Assembly (NCBI GenBank): GCA_030062745.1
Contig: CP099839.1
Span: 9,422,118-9,486,117 of the forward strand
Length of the DNA: 64,000 nucleotides
Direction: 5' to 3'
Source: Capitulum mitella
Lineage: Eukaryota > Arthropoda > Thecostraca > Pollicipedomorpha > Pollicipedidae
Shown: positions 1 through 10,101 of the stretch, piece after piece
Numbering within the stretch: position 1 is the first letter of the stretch
Layout of the letters: each line of letters starts with the position of its first letter
Made by a program: the position numbers and the translations under genes
Notes under the pieces: model-generated
Databases searched by the model: none
The model's input: only the letters and a program-made list of their open reading frames with translations
Told to the model about the DNA's origin: nothing

Positions 1-67
1 GCGGGCCGCTGAGGTCCGCCGGTACAGGGTCAGACAGGACCCACCATCGTCAGACCCTGACACCCAC
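1..67 (-). other. Start of intron 27
   Basis: Intronic sequence after the exon 27 donor gtgggt. No further coding sequence is seen before the window ends. Confidence 0.85.
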
Positions 68-229
68 CTCAGCACAGGAGAGCGGGCCGCACGGGCGTCG
101 GTTGCAGCGCTTGCGTCGTCGGGGTCGCTCCGACTTGAGACAGTGGCGGCGGGAGACCCGCTTGCCGGTGGCGTTGATGCAGCGCACCTTCCGGTACTTG
201 AGACCGTGACGTCCGCAAGTCTTGGAGCA
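68..229 (-). CDS. ADAMTS exon 27: TSR13 and junction to the GON domain
   Basis: Reads CSKTCGRHGLKYRKVRCINA, an NAT sequon, a basic stretch RRRKRCNRRPCGP and LSCAE. CSKTCG is an O-fucosylation consensus. The last residues, C-x-x-x-x-C-x-E, match the place where the GON domain begins in ADAMTS9/20. The acceptor is CGCCGGCAG; the donor is GCTGAG then gtgggt, phase 0. The GON exons would lie to the left of this window. Confidence 0.9.
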
Positions 230-1140
230 CTGCCGGCGCCAGAGACCAACAGGGTCAGCCCGTGTAATCGGGCCGGGCTGGTGGACGGCTGGGAAGGGGA
301 GCAGCTAAGGGTGGTGTCGACCTGTCGGGGCTGGGCACAACGCTCGCGCAACAGCTGACAGGTGAATTTTTGTGTCAAAAGTCTTCGGTAAAAAGCTGTC
401 GGGATGCGTATCTAAGCTATGAAAAGTGGACACCAAATGCAGACATCAGATAGTTTCATCCTTCGAAAACGTTCATATTCGTCAATGCAACTCACAAGAA
501 AACTGCCATCTAGCCATGGGAATGGTACACTCGCTTGGGATACACATAAAATGGAAAGGTGAGATGCAATACAAATCTGCAAGTAACCAGACACCATCAA
601 AGTGACGGCTAGAAACCGAACTCTACATCACTATTTCTAAGGACAAACTTTCATTATTTCACACGCTGAAAACAGGAACACGGTTAAACAAAATACATGT
701 GAAATCACAGTCAACCACTGTCCAGCACACTTGTAATTACAAAGATATGGACAATACTGCAAACGAATAAATACCCTTCTACGCTGCAAAAAAGCATATG
801 TAACACGCGCAGAAAGCACGATATTTTTAAACCAACAGTGGACTTACAAGACGGGTACGGGTTTCCTAATTAAATCGCATCTCTCTTTCAATAGGTTTTG
901 ATGCGATGTCCCTGCCACTTCAAACCAATCACGCTACAAACCAGGCTCAAAGTAAAGCACCACTGAAACTGCACATCAAGAAAGCACTATCTACAAAGAC
1001 CAGCGCCGCCACCACACAGAACAAAGCCCATCACCGCACGATGTGTACAAACAGTCCCGCACAGAGCACCGCCGGCGGGCAGTGGACCACCGCCCCGCGC
1101 CGCACGGCGAGGCGCCGCGTGCCGGCCGCCGGCAGCCCAC
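230..1140 (-). other. Intron 26
   Basis: About 0.9 kb, AT-richer than the flanking exons. No exon, repeat array or RNA gene recognised. Confidence 0.8.
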
Positions 1141-1332
1141 CTGGGACCAGGCGCCCGCCTTCCAGTGGTGGCGCGCCGAGCAGGAGCGGTGGCACTTGCG
1201 CGCGGTATGGGGTCGCCGGCGCGGCGGACACAGGTCGCTGGCGGCCGGCTCCGGGTCCAGCCAGCCGAACATGTTGAGCCGGTGGCAGGAGACGCTGCGG
1301 GTCTGCACGCCGCGGCCGCACGACCTGGAGCA
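1141..1332 (-). CDS. ADAMTS exon 26: long-loop TSR12, start of TSR13
   Basis: Reads CSRSCGRGVQTRSVSCHRLN, then a longer loop through MFGWLDPEPAASDLC and WKAGAWSQ. The long loop corresponds to the penultimate TSR of ADAMTS9/20, which is also extended. CSRSCG fits the O-fucosylation consensus. Phase 0, 64 codons. The acceptor is CCGGGGGCAG; the donor is TCCCAG then gtgggc. Confidence 0.92.
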
Positions 1333-4300
1333 CTGCCCCCGGCACACGCGCTGTCACCCGCCTGCTGCCGGCCGCCGCGCCGCGGACGGCGGTCCGTTCG
1401 CCGACGACGACTCGAGCGCGCGCAAAGCCACTCCGCGGTGGATTACGTAATTTAATTTCCTTATTTTGTTGTGAGCTGGAGTGGCGTACGTCACAGTCAT
1501 CGGCGAAGGGTTGGATAATGATGATAAACAGCCAATAATAAAAGCTCGTGTATGATAATGATGAATTATGTTCACATTTTTTTTCCTACAGCTTTGGTCA
1601 TGGAACGTTATGTTGTTGTAGGAAGGCACTTCATTGTCCAGTTTCATAGTTTTTGCACGGACCATAGTACCATAGACCATAGGACCATAGTCCGGTCATA
1701 GTAAGGTAAAGTTTTTTTATGAATCACAATCACGTGAGACCACAAAATACCGGTAGGAAAACATGACGCAACAGACGGATGGGGCCATCTACTGTAACGA
1801 GCTCATCTGTCACAGGACCACCCCTGAACGGGCTGGCAGGCCAGGTGACTGAAGAGCTGTCCGGTCAGGTTATTCGTCAAGAATGCCCCTCTAAATCAAA
1901 CGACAGCGCGATCTGTTAACGCTGGGTTTTGAATGGTGCCCTCATGATTATTGTCGGCTGTTGAAAAATAGGTCTCCAAAAATAACGCTACACAAACAAA
2001 GCCAGTGTGCACGTCTGGCCTTAGGAATGCCAGTGGCCGCTGGTAAACAGCCCTGAACAGTCCCTGAATGGGAATCAAAGTATAAAATTCGCAGACTAGT
2101 GCGCCGGAAACGTGCCTTAAACCGGTTGTAAGATCTCTCAGAGTCGCCAAATGCGCGATGTATCTTAAAACAAGCGACTAAGGTACGAGACTGATACAAC
2201 CCGTACACTTCGTGTCAAACCCGCCATAATGACAAGCAATTTGAAGAGGTCTAAGACAGCCATTGACTGAACTTCAAGGTGAATAACATGACGTCTCTGG
2301 CTGCCACATGGAGGAATTTCACGTACTGTGATACAAACAGCGCAAACAATGTCATTTCACAACAGGCAAAACCCAGTAATACTGGCATGATCAGAAAGCC
2401 AGGAACATTTTCAAATTTTCGGACTATTTTAGCGTCCAACCTAACAGATCAGGCACATCTGCATCGCAGTGAGCGATGCCTTTGCAGCATAGTTAACGAA
2501 AATGCATGCAATATACCGTGTTAAGACCAAGCCTTTGCATTCCCATGCTCCAGTAACGACAATTGACGGGTATATCATTGCGTATCACAGTTAGGTCGTT
2601 TGTGTCCTCAAACTGGCCAAACAGGGCTTATTTTGATCGCAGGCCAAAAGAGAGGTTGCGATATGGCAGACGGCAGAAGACCTGATAGTGCCAGTGAATA
2701 TCAATAATTTACAGGGAGGGCGAGCATTCCCACCCCGGAATAACGCTCGAATACTTTGCTGTTTTACTCAGTCCCAAAAAATGAACGAGAGATGTAAAAG
2801 GCAAAATATTTTCCAACAGGGTGGTCACGTACGTACAAATGTCGTAATCGCATATCCAGCTGCGCAACATTAGCGAGTGGCAGTCATTTAACGTGAGCCA
2901 GCGACTTTCTGCACTCATATTCTTCAGTAGGGCCACAACAGAGGGTGAAATTCTACTGCCCCTGCTCGCGTTACCATATCGGCTTCCACAGTTCAGTTCC
3001 CAGCATTCGCAGCGCATACCACTGCGTGCACATACGCCACGTGCACAGTGCAGACCGATCGGCGCACCAAGTCTCGCCAATGTCGAGCATTAGGCCGTCA
3101 TTCACATGCTCAGTACCGGCGGTCTTATTTCCTGGCCTCCAGACAGACATCAGGTCATGATGCGGTCCCGTGCAGATGCATCACGTGGGCGCAGACATGC
3201 GTTGGTTTTCCCCTCAGAATTGCTTTGTTCTCGAAACTGAAAAGATGAATATACTGCACGTGAAATTTAGGGAAAAGTAACAGATTCTGTCTCCTCGACG
3301 AACGTACCGCGGCGTCTCCCACTTCTTTCTTGCCCTGCTAACGAGTCTCAGCATCATCTGGCATCTGCTCTGGAGGCCAGCTGTTACGCCGCGTCGGCCC
3401 GGTCGTATGTACAGCGACAACGAGGACAAACCGCCACCGGCCGCGCATCGCAGTTGCACACAGTTCCAACACCGCTCACAGCCACGGCGACTGCCTGCTC
3501 AGGCCCGCAGGAGCTGGTACAGGACCGCCAGGCCAGTGAGACTCGGACCACCACAAGTCATTGTTCGGACTACCGACCGACGCCGACAGTGTCTCAGTGA
3601 GGACAGCCTTCGCGTTAGCGTACGTTCAAATGAGCATTTATAGCACTCTGCACGACGTGTACGTGCTTCGCGCTGTGCGCGACATAATTTCGCGTTTGAA
3701 ACGATGGAGATCTGATCATGGCTGCAGAGTATCAACATAACGTCGATCAGAACTCTGTCCAACGAAACGCGTGACTAAAGATGCTTGCATTGGTTGGGAC
3801 ACCTAGCTGTGTTTCGATTCCCGTTCTTGAAATGATTTCATTGTAGGCGTAGTAAAATGAGCAAGGCGTTCGCGAGCGAAAGGCTAAAGAATGCAGGAAA
3901 TGCATAACGCATGGTACGAAGATTTTTAAGTTGAATTCGTCACGGGGATCAGGTAACTTTTGAATAAATGAACTGGTAAGCTTCACGCCTGTGGGTTGCG
4001 CGTTTGCATATTTTGTCCGTTTTGTCAGCATACGTCGTCTGCGAGATGGACCTCATCCATGTCCAAAGTTGTTACAATTCGCACATGCTCGATCGCAACG
4101 GGAAAGCTCTCGACGTTGTTAGCAATGACGGGCCATCAGTGTACCCATGCGTCAGCGTCTAACCGGGTAATCAATCGTGTTACCGCGGATCTACCGTGCA
4201 TTTCCGACCAAGCCAGAACTACCGGCGTCACATTAGGCCAGCCGGCCGCCTCGCCGTCTACGGGGGAAATCCAAAACCCGCGAGCACCGAGCTGAAGAGA

Positions 4301-4456
4301 CCGGAGGGAACGAGACGGTGACGGCCCCCGGCCGGGGGACCACGTGACCACATGCAGCTCTAGGGAAGAGATCGCCACTGCCCAGCGGCGGCGGCGGCGG
4401 CGGCCAGTCCGGCCCCGGCCGCCGCTCCGGCCTCGACACTCCTCTGGCGACATCAC
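1333..4456 (-). other. Intron 25
   Basis: A 3.1 kb intron, the longest in the TSR half. I looked for further TSR exons (phase 0, CSxTCG after CAG) because vertebrate ADAMTS9/20 have two more TSRs, and found none. It holds a small ACCATAG repeat at 1661-1702. Otherwise nothing recognised. Confidence 0.75.
1661..1702. repeat. Short ACCATAG direct repeat
   Basis: Four imperfect copies of ACCATAG/GTCATAG spaced 8-11 bp apart. No function is suggested by its position in the middle of intron 25. Confidence 0.6.
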
Positions 4457-4627
4457 CTCGGACCAGGCGGCCGACACCCATTTGAACGGGCAGGGTCGCT
4501 TCCTACAGCGGCGCTTGGCGCGCGGCCGGCGTTCCGTGCAGTAGCCGTGCGCCACCGTCTGGCCGGTGGCCGTGCTGACGCACGCCACGCCGCGCACCTT
4601 GTAGCCGGCGTCGCACCGCTGCGAGCA
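4457..4627 (-). CDS. ADAMTS exon 25: TSR11 body, start of TSR12
   Basis: Reads CSQRCDAGYKVRGVACVSTA, then a very basic stretch RRPRAKRRCRKRPCPF and KWVSAAWSE. CSQRCD has lost both the Ser/Thr and the Gly of the O-fucosylation consensus. The Arg/Lys run could bind heparan sulfate. Phase 0, 57 codons. The acceptor is CCGTGTTTTCAG; the donor is CCGAG then gtgatg. Confidence 0.9.
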
Positions 4628-5344
4628 CTGAAAACACGGACAGGCGGCGCATGTACAGGGGCGGCGGCCGCCCGCCGGCCGGGCGCACACTGGCAGAGGC
4701 GCGCAGAGGAGGCCGGGCGATAGAGATAGGCCACAGGGCTCACGCAGCGGGCAGCATGCTCCGGAGGCGGTGGCGCAGAACGCCTGGTCACCGTTTTCTG
4801 GACGGCTATGCGCAGATGTAGGAATTTTTTCCACAATACCAGGAGTCAGATGCGTAAAGATTTTGATACCCCGAAACGATTTTTAGACAATGAAACGTAC
4901 AACATTCAGGCACTTCGTACTCCGAAAGGATGAATTTTTCCGATGGATGACATGTTAAATGTTCCAGTTTTTGGATTTTATCAGACACAAACTAAATCTG
5001 TAGTTGAAACTGCCTCTTTACAATCGCAACACCAAAAGCGTGACTGAAGGTGCACAAAAAGCAGAATGAAATAAGCAGGATAGCATGTCTCAGAAACGAA
5101 TAAAATGATACCGCACTATGAAAGACAAAGCTGGCCTCATTCGATAGGCGGACACAGAAAGCACGCACGAGCATGGCAGAAACGTAAATCACACAGGCCA
5201 TGCAAGAACAGAGAAGCAATACAACACAGACACCGTACAGACCAACAGCCAGCGTTGGCGGCGGCGGGGGAAGGGGGTGTGTGACACACATGCTGACGTC
5301 TCGACGTCTGGCGAGCGGCCACACCAGGCGGCGGCGGAGCTCAC
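4628..5344 (-). other. Intron 24
   Basis: Mostly AT-richer sequence with a small GGCGGCGG patch near its donor end. No gene or repeat recognised. Confidence 0.8.
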
Positions 5345-5542
5345 TTTGGACCAGCGGGATACCCGCCAGCTGAAGCGCTGTCCGACCGGCTGCCGGGAGC
5401 TGGGACAGCTGGGCAGCTGGCACGGCCGGCTGACGGCCGGACGGTCCGCGGAGCTGCACTGGTCGTCCGGCATGGTGCGGCCCAGGTGGTCCTCGCAGCG
5501 CACGCGCCGCATCCGCGCCCCGCTGTCGCACGTGGCGTTGCA
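5345..5542 (-). CDS. ADAMTS exon 24: TSR10 body, start of TSR11
   Basis: Reads CNATCDSGARMRRVRCEDHL, then a normal TSR cysteine ladder, a short basic linker and FSWRVSRWSK. The core CNATCD departs from CSxTCG: the final Gly is Asp, and an NAT N-glycosylation sequon overlaps the usual O-fucose position. Phase 0, 66 codons. The acceptor is GGCTGTCGGCAG; the donor is TCCAAA then gtgagc. Confidence 0.9.
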
Positions 5543-5593
5543 CTGCCGACAGCCGGCCGTGGGTCAGGACGCAGCTGGATCTCATTATACGTG

Positions 5594-5628
5594 GCTGTCG
5601 GAAGTTACTGTTGTCGGAAGTTACTGGC
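5594..5628 (-). repeat. 16 bp direct duplication in intron 23
   Basis: The stretch TGTCGGAAGTTACTG occurs twice in immediate succession about 55-85 bp upstream of the exon 24 acceptor. It is a simple two-copy tandem duplication. Confidence 0.75.
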
Positions 5629-5756
5629 AGTTAAATGTTGGTACTGACTGGTTTTCACCGCTTCTGCAAGCCTCGAACGTCACATCATCGATTTGACTCC
5701 GAGTATTCTCAAATGTTGTGCGCATCCCGCTCTGAGCTGCAGCAGCCCGTGCTCAC

Positions 5757-5912
5757 CTCGCTCCACCGGCCGGTGTTCCACTGGGGGCAGGGGTCCGTGT
5801 TGCAGTAGGCGGTCGGCTTGGGCTGGATGCTGGGGTCGCAGCTGGCGGCGCCCTCCTCACTGCGGCACTTCACCTGGCGCTGCTGGAAGCCGCCGCCACA
5901 CGTCCGAGAACA
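5757..5912 (-). CDS. ADAMTS exon 23: TSR9 body, start of TSR10
   Basis: Reads [20 protein letters not shown], then CDPSIQPKPTAYCNTDPCPQ and WNTGRWSE. CSRTCGG fits the O-fucosylation consensus. Phase 0, 52 codons. The first eight exon bases and the acceptor CTGTCGCAG are repeated nine more times upstream, so the true start is the copy that opens into CSRTCGGG. Use of one of the three nearest decoys would add 13, 26 or 39 in-frame residues of CSRPELTRTYLSQ units. Confidence 0.93.
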
Positions 5913-6304
5913 CTGCGACAGGTACGTTCTGGTCAGCTCCGGACGAGAACACTGTGACAGGTACGTTCTGGTCAGCTCCGGACGAGAACACTGCGACAGG
6001 TACGTTCTGGTCAGCTCCGGACGAGAACACTGCGACAGCGACACTCTCTGGTCAGCTCCGGACGAGAACACTGCGACAGGTACGTTCTGGTCAGCTCCGG
6101 ACGAGAACACTGCGACAGCGACACTCTCTGGTCAGCTCAGGACGAGAACACTGCGACAGCGACACTCTCTGGTCAGCTCAGGACGAAAACACTGCGACAG
6201 CGACACCCTCTGGTCAGCTCAGGACGAGAACACTGCGACAGCGACACTCTCTGGTCAGCTCAGGACGAGAACACTGCAACAGCGACACTCTGATCAGTTC
6301 CGAA
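5905..6304 (-). repeat. 39/41 bp minisatellite built from the exon 23 splice acceptor, ten copies
   Basis: Ten head-to-tail copies begin at 5905, 5944, 5983, 6022, 6063, 6102, 6143, 6184, 6225 and 6266; the first overlaps the true exon 23 edge. Two unit types alternate in part: a 39 bp form (GGTACGTTCT on the plus strand) and a 41 bp form (GCGACACTCT). On the sense strand every unit contains GCAG then TGTTCTCG or TGTTTTCG, i.e. the last intron bases and first exon bases of exon 23. The array fills over half of intron 22. Confidence 0.95.
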
Positions 6305-6643
6305 GATATACGAAACGGCCAACAATGGACATCTTACTCGAGCGAGCTTCGATAATAGCATAATGACAAAAAATAATGTCTAGGTCTGTACTGTCACATC
6401 GCGTTGGTTATATGGCCGTGGAACAAAACAGACGGAAACTGGAAGGAGAACAACAGGGAATGCACCGATAAAAACAGCTTTACATCGCAAGAAATCACCG
6501 TGAACACGAGCACGCTCAAACAAAACACGCTGGAAACAGAAACCTGCGCGGCCGTTGGCGTTTGCTGCCTCACCGACAACGGTTTGACTCAGCAGTACAA
6601 AAAGAGCAGCGGGCGGCAGGGGCAGCCCATCACCAGAACTCAC

Positions 6644-6832
6644 CCCGCCCCAGGCGCCGGTGACCCAGCCGCTGGCCGGCTCGTCGTGCGTGAGGGCGCC
6701 CTCTCCTCGCGGGCAGCTGACCCAGGGGCAGGCCTCCTCGGCGGCCGGCCGGCTCGAGTTGTTGCACTCGTCCTCGGACAGCCGGCTGCCGGTGTCGACC
6801 GACACGCAGCTCACCTGGCGCTTCCGCACGCC
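6644..6832 (-). CDS. ADAMTS exon 22: remainder of TSR8, linker, start of TSR9
   Basis: Reads GVRKRQVSCVSVDTGSRLSE, then an NNSS glycosylation sequon, CPWVSCPRGEGALTHDEPAS and GWVTGAWGG. The acidic/Ser linker before TSR9 again parallels ADAMTS9. Phase 0 at both ends, 63 codons. The acceptor TCGTGACAG lies at the end of a run of CGTGAC-like repeats. The donor is GGCGGG then gtgagt. Confidence 0.92.
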
Positions 6833-6835
6833 CTG

Positions 6836-7030
6836 TCACGACAGCGGCCACGACCCGGTCACGACGGCGTCACCAAGTCACGGCCGGTCGCCGGTTCACG
6901 GCCAGTTACGGTGGGGTCTCAGGTCACGGAAGATCATGATAACGCGGTCACCCGGTTGTGGTGGGGTTACGAGGTCACTAATGAATTAATAACATCACCG
7001 CCAGGCCATGAGGTCACGGCGGGCCATGAA
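6836..7030 (-). repeat. Degenerate CGTGAC repeats before the exon 22 acceptor
   Basis: Intron 21 is largely made of diverged units containing CGTGAC (GGTCACGG on the plus strand), about eight to ten in 190 bp. The last unit supplies the exon 22 acceptor itself, TCGTGACAG. Unit length varies and no clean period is visible. Confidence 0.65.
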
Positions 7031-7121
7031 AATCACAGCGGAGCACTGAGGGCACAGTGGCATCCTCGGATAAATGCGGCACCCTCTGTGATGCCACGGC
7101 ACGACCTGACTTGACCCTGAC

Positions 7122-7313
7122 CTGCCCGCAGGTGACGGAGCAGACGGCCCAGTCCCCGTGCAGCCACTCGCCGCAGAAGCCCAGCCGACAGTGCTCCTTG
7201 TCTATCGGCTGCTCCATGTGTCGACAGGCGTGGTCCGGCTGGATGTGGCCGCTCTGCGAGTTATAGCAGGCCACCGACCGAGAATGCGTGCCCAGGCCGC
7301 ACGTCTTCGAACA
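7122..7313 (-). CDS. ADAMTS exon 21: TSR7 body and core of TSR8
   Basis: Reads CSKTCGLGTHSRSVACYNSQ, then EHCRLGFCGEWLHGDWAV and CSVTCGQ. Unlike its neighbours it includes the TSR8 core before the splice, so the intron falls after CSVTCGQ rather than before CS. The donor CGGGCAG then gtcagg is phase 0, and exon 22 continues with GVRKRQVSC. The acceptor is CCGTTTCCAG. Length 64 codons. Confidence 0.92.
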
Positions 7314-7608
7314 CTGGAAACGGCCCAGAGAGGTCAGAACACAGATACACTCACATCGACATTGACTGTTGGAATCCCAGTCCTCACTTAACCAGATGAC
7401 GGTTTGGGGATTGTGGCAAACTTTGCATTACTTTAGTATGGTAATCAACAACCATCGGATCACTAAGGTATCCTTACAGCTGGGTTAAAAGTAAAACTCT
7501 TTCCGATTTGAATGAATATCACCAAACGCTAACAACCAGCACCTCACAAGATTTAGTGTCCAAACAAAGTCAGAGTTACGTTAAAATACTGCGACGAAGG
7601 ATACTCAC

Positions 7609-7851
7609 CGGTGACCAGTTACCCCAACGCCACACGTAGTTGCGGTAGTTGTCGATGCTGTTTAGTGCCGGGTCTGGCCACCGCGGCGCCACCGTCGTGC
7701 TGGGCGGCTGCGGCTCGCAGGCGGGCCGCTCGCACTCGCGCTGTGAGCTGGGACGTTCCGTCTCGCAGAGCGTGTCGTCTATGCGGTGTCCGTCCGGGGT
7801 GGCGCAGATCACCGATCTCCTGCTCTTTCCGCGGCCGCAGGTCACAGAACA
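7609..7851 (-). CDS. ADAMTS exon 20: TSR6 body, linker, start of TSR7
   Basis: Reads CSVTCGRGKSRRSVICATPD, then ERPACEPQPPSTTVAPRWPD, a flexible Pro/Thr linker, and YVWRWGNWSP. An extended linker before TSR7 is also a feature of vertebrate ADAMTS9/20. CSVTCG is an O-fucosylation consensus. Phase 0 at both ends, 81 codons. The acceptor is CCGGGCAG; the donor is TCACCG then gtgagt. Confidence 0.94.
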
Positions 7852-8876
7852 CTGCCCGGCCGAGGCCAACAGGTCACACACGGTAGCGGACCGCTGACCG
7901 GTGACCGCTGGGTAGGTTCGAGTCGTAGGTCGCAGAGTACTGTCCCCGGTGTGGTCATAAGGCCACGTACGCCACCACCCGTCACTGGAGAGTGAAAATG
8001 TCGAAACTGGTACTGTCAGGACGGCGGAAACGAGCACGGTGAAGACTAGACTCAGTCATATATTGTTCTTGCGCCTCATGCAAAGGACTGGACAAACTAA
8101 ATCGCGAGAACTAACTCACGCAGGCTAAGGTGAGTCTTCAAGCCGGTATGATGACGTAATCCAGGGATCATGAAAGGATTTTAGTGCTTTTCGTCCTGAG
8201 CTGTGATGGGAGGGATTCCATACAAAACTATAAAACAACTGAATATTCACAAAGTAACGAACATGGTACAAAAATGTGCATTGTTAATGCTCCACACCAC
8301 ATCAGTAACAAAATAATTCTGAGCTGGGCAGAAACCAGGAGGAGGAAGTCTCCAGCAATAAAAAATGCACGTCACCAAAGCCGGTCTGTTGCCACCACCG
8401 AAACACCCGGGCAGTTTACCAGACGATTCAGTACAGAAGGCAAGACGTGCTCGTCCTCGATGAGCCAGCCTTCACCGACGACCAGCGGGCGACAGGACAG
8501 CTCCAGCACAGAAGGCCAGTCAAGCCTAGCAGTATTATTGCCTGTATCGTTTGACGAGTGGAAGCCAGACCTTGTTGGTGTGGTGACTAAGGGGTTTGGG
8601 ATGATAAGTACCAGGTCGGACTACGTTATGGGGGAAAAGCCATGGCCAGGCGGCGAAGGAAGCATTAACAATACGTGGATGGAATAACGTGGACAGGAAG
8701 ACAGGCAGGTAAAAGATCAGACGGGGGACCATGGTGAGCACGAGGAGACCGGACGGACGGACGATGAAGAGGCAGAGCATGCAGCCGTCAGGCGGCGCGC
8801 AGGCGGCGCACGTGCAGCAGACCGGCGGCGGACGGCAGGCGGCCGGCAGCTGACGGAGGCGGCGGGGGGCGCATAC
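7852..8876 (-). other. Intron 19
   Basis: About 1.0 kb. A plus-strand frame stays open for 167 codons at 8184-8687, but it matches no family I know and has no splice or start context. No repeat array seen. Confidence 0.75.
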
Positions 8877-9041
8877 CTCTTCCCAGACGTCGACGCGCCA
8901 CTGGGCGCAGGGCGCCAGCTCGCAGCGCTGCTTCGCCGAGGGCGTCAGCGAGGGGTCACAGTACGACTCGGGCACGTGCCGGTCGCCCTGAGTGCACCAG
9001 TACGGCCGCAGCCGCTGGCCCGAGCCGCACGTCCTCGAGCA
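8877..9041 (-). CDS. ADAMTS exon 19: TSR5 body, start of TSR6
   Basis: Reads CSRTCGSGQRLRPYWCTQGD, then ESYCDPSLTPSAKQRCELAP and WRVDVWEE. CSRTCG fits the O-fucosylation consensus. Phase 0 at both ends, 55 codons, the same size as exon 18, as expected of duplicated TSR exons. The acceptor is GTGCTGCAG; the donor is GAAGAG then gtatgc. Confidence 0.93.
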
Positions 9042-9708
9042 CTGCAGCACCGGGCCACGAGGCGGCGTTACTGCCGGGCGTCACCGCCAGCGCCGCGCAC
9101 CGGCCGAAGAGCCCCTGAGCCCGCCCGGGCCGGCACGCAGCTTCCCAAGCGCCGCCAAAAGCATGCACGTCCCGGTAATCAAGTGAGAGTGGGCGGAGTT
9201 TGTGTATGTACTTACGTACCAGCCGGTACATGTCGTGATCGCAGCCTGAAAATCTGTAGCGCCCGCTGCATGTAAGCATCACGTTTCGGTGAGGAGCACG
9301 ATGAAAGTATGTCACTACTATTTACATGTCTACGAGCTTCCCCGGCATGCAAGATGCAACAGTTGTCTAAGCCCACATAGGCCAAATGCGAGCTGAGGTC
9401 AAGTGTTTCAAGAGGGGAAAGACTATGGGGACACAAAAGTGGCATTAAACGCCTAAAGCAAAATAGGACAAGGAAATCGAAGGATAAATAACCAATAAAA
9501 GTGAAGCACTAGGCAAAGAACGGGAATGATCAAGAGTCGCAAGAGGTGGGAGGCTTAATATTATGATGCGCAAGGACGTACCAAAATATCGTTTTGGCGG
9601 ATTTCTCAATGGGAAGACAATGGCGGGGGGGAGGAAGCAGTCGCGGCAGGGGACGTGCGGGTGCAGGGACGACCGGACCACGGCGTCCCTGCCCCGCCCG
9701 GCACTCAC
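9042..9708 (-). other. Intron 18
   Basis: 0.67 kb of intronic sequence, AT-richer in the middle. Nothing else recognised. Confidence 0.8.
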
Positions 9709-9873
9709 CGCACTCCAGTTGCCCACGCGCCAGCCGGGACACTCGGAGTGCGCGCAGGGCCGGGTGACCAGCCGCTCCGCCGGGCTGCAGTGGCTGTCCG
9801 CCGTCGGCTTGTTGGAGCTGGTGACGCACACGGCCGTGCGGTTCTGCACGCCGCCCCCGCACGATTGCGAACA
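9709..9873 (-). CDS. ADAMTS exon 18: TSR4 body, start of TSR5
   Basis: Reads CSQSCGGGVQNRTAVCVTSS, then six-cysteine TSR spacing and PGWRVGNWSA. CSQSCGG fits the O-fucosylation consensus; NWS is an N-glycosylation sequon. Both ends are phase 0 and the length is exactly 55 codons. The acceptor is CGCGCGCAG and the donor GTGCG then gtgagt. Confidence 0.94.
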
Positions 9874-10101
9874 CTGCGCGCGGAGACGAGAGGGCGTGCC
9901 GGTCAGCGAGCCGCACCCGCTGTCGAGCGGCCGACGCATGACGACAGTGGGGTCCTCCTCACGGCGAAGGAAATTGTTTTCTTTTTGTGGGCACCAGCGC
10001 CAAGAACATCAGCTCAATATTAACCGGAGGGTCAAAATAGATCCCGTCCTGTCCTGTCGTACGTTGCTAGCAAGAGGTGCCGTGTTTTAACATTTGATGC
10101 A

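Noticed and set aside
5905-6304. CRISPR-like array
   Set aside because: Units are contiguous with no unique spacers, and the locus is an intron of an animal gene.
5693-6363. Plus-strand periodic open frames over the 39/41 bp array (ENTATATLSGQLRT-like)
   Set aside because: They are translations of the noncoding strand of the minisatellite. Mixed 39 and 41 bp units change frame between copies, and the array is explained by the exon 23 acceptor.
8184-8687. 167-codon plus-strand open frame in intron 19
   Set aside because: No known family, no periodic codon bias visible by eye, no splice context; consistent with chance.
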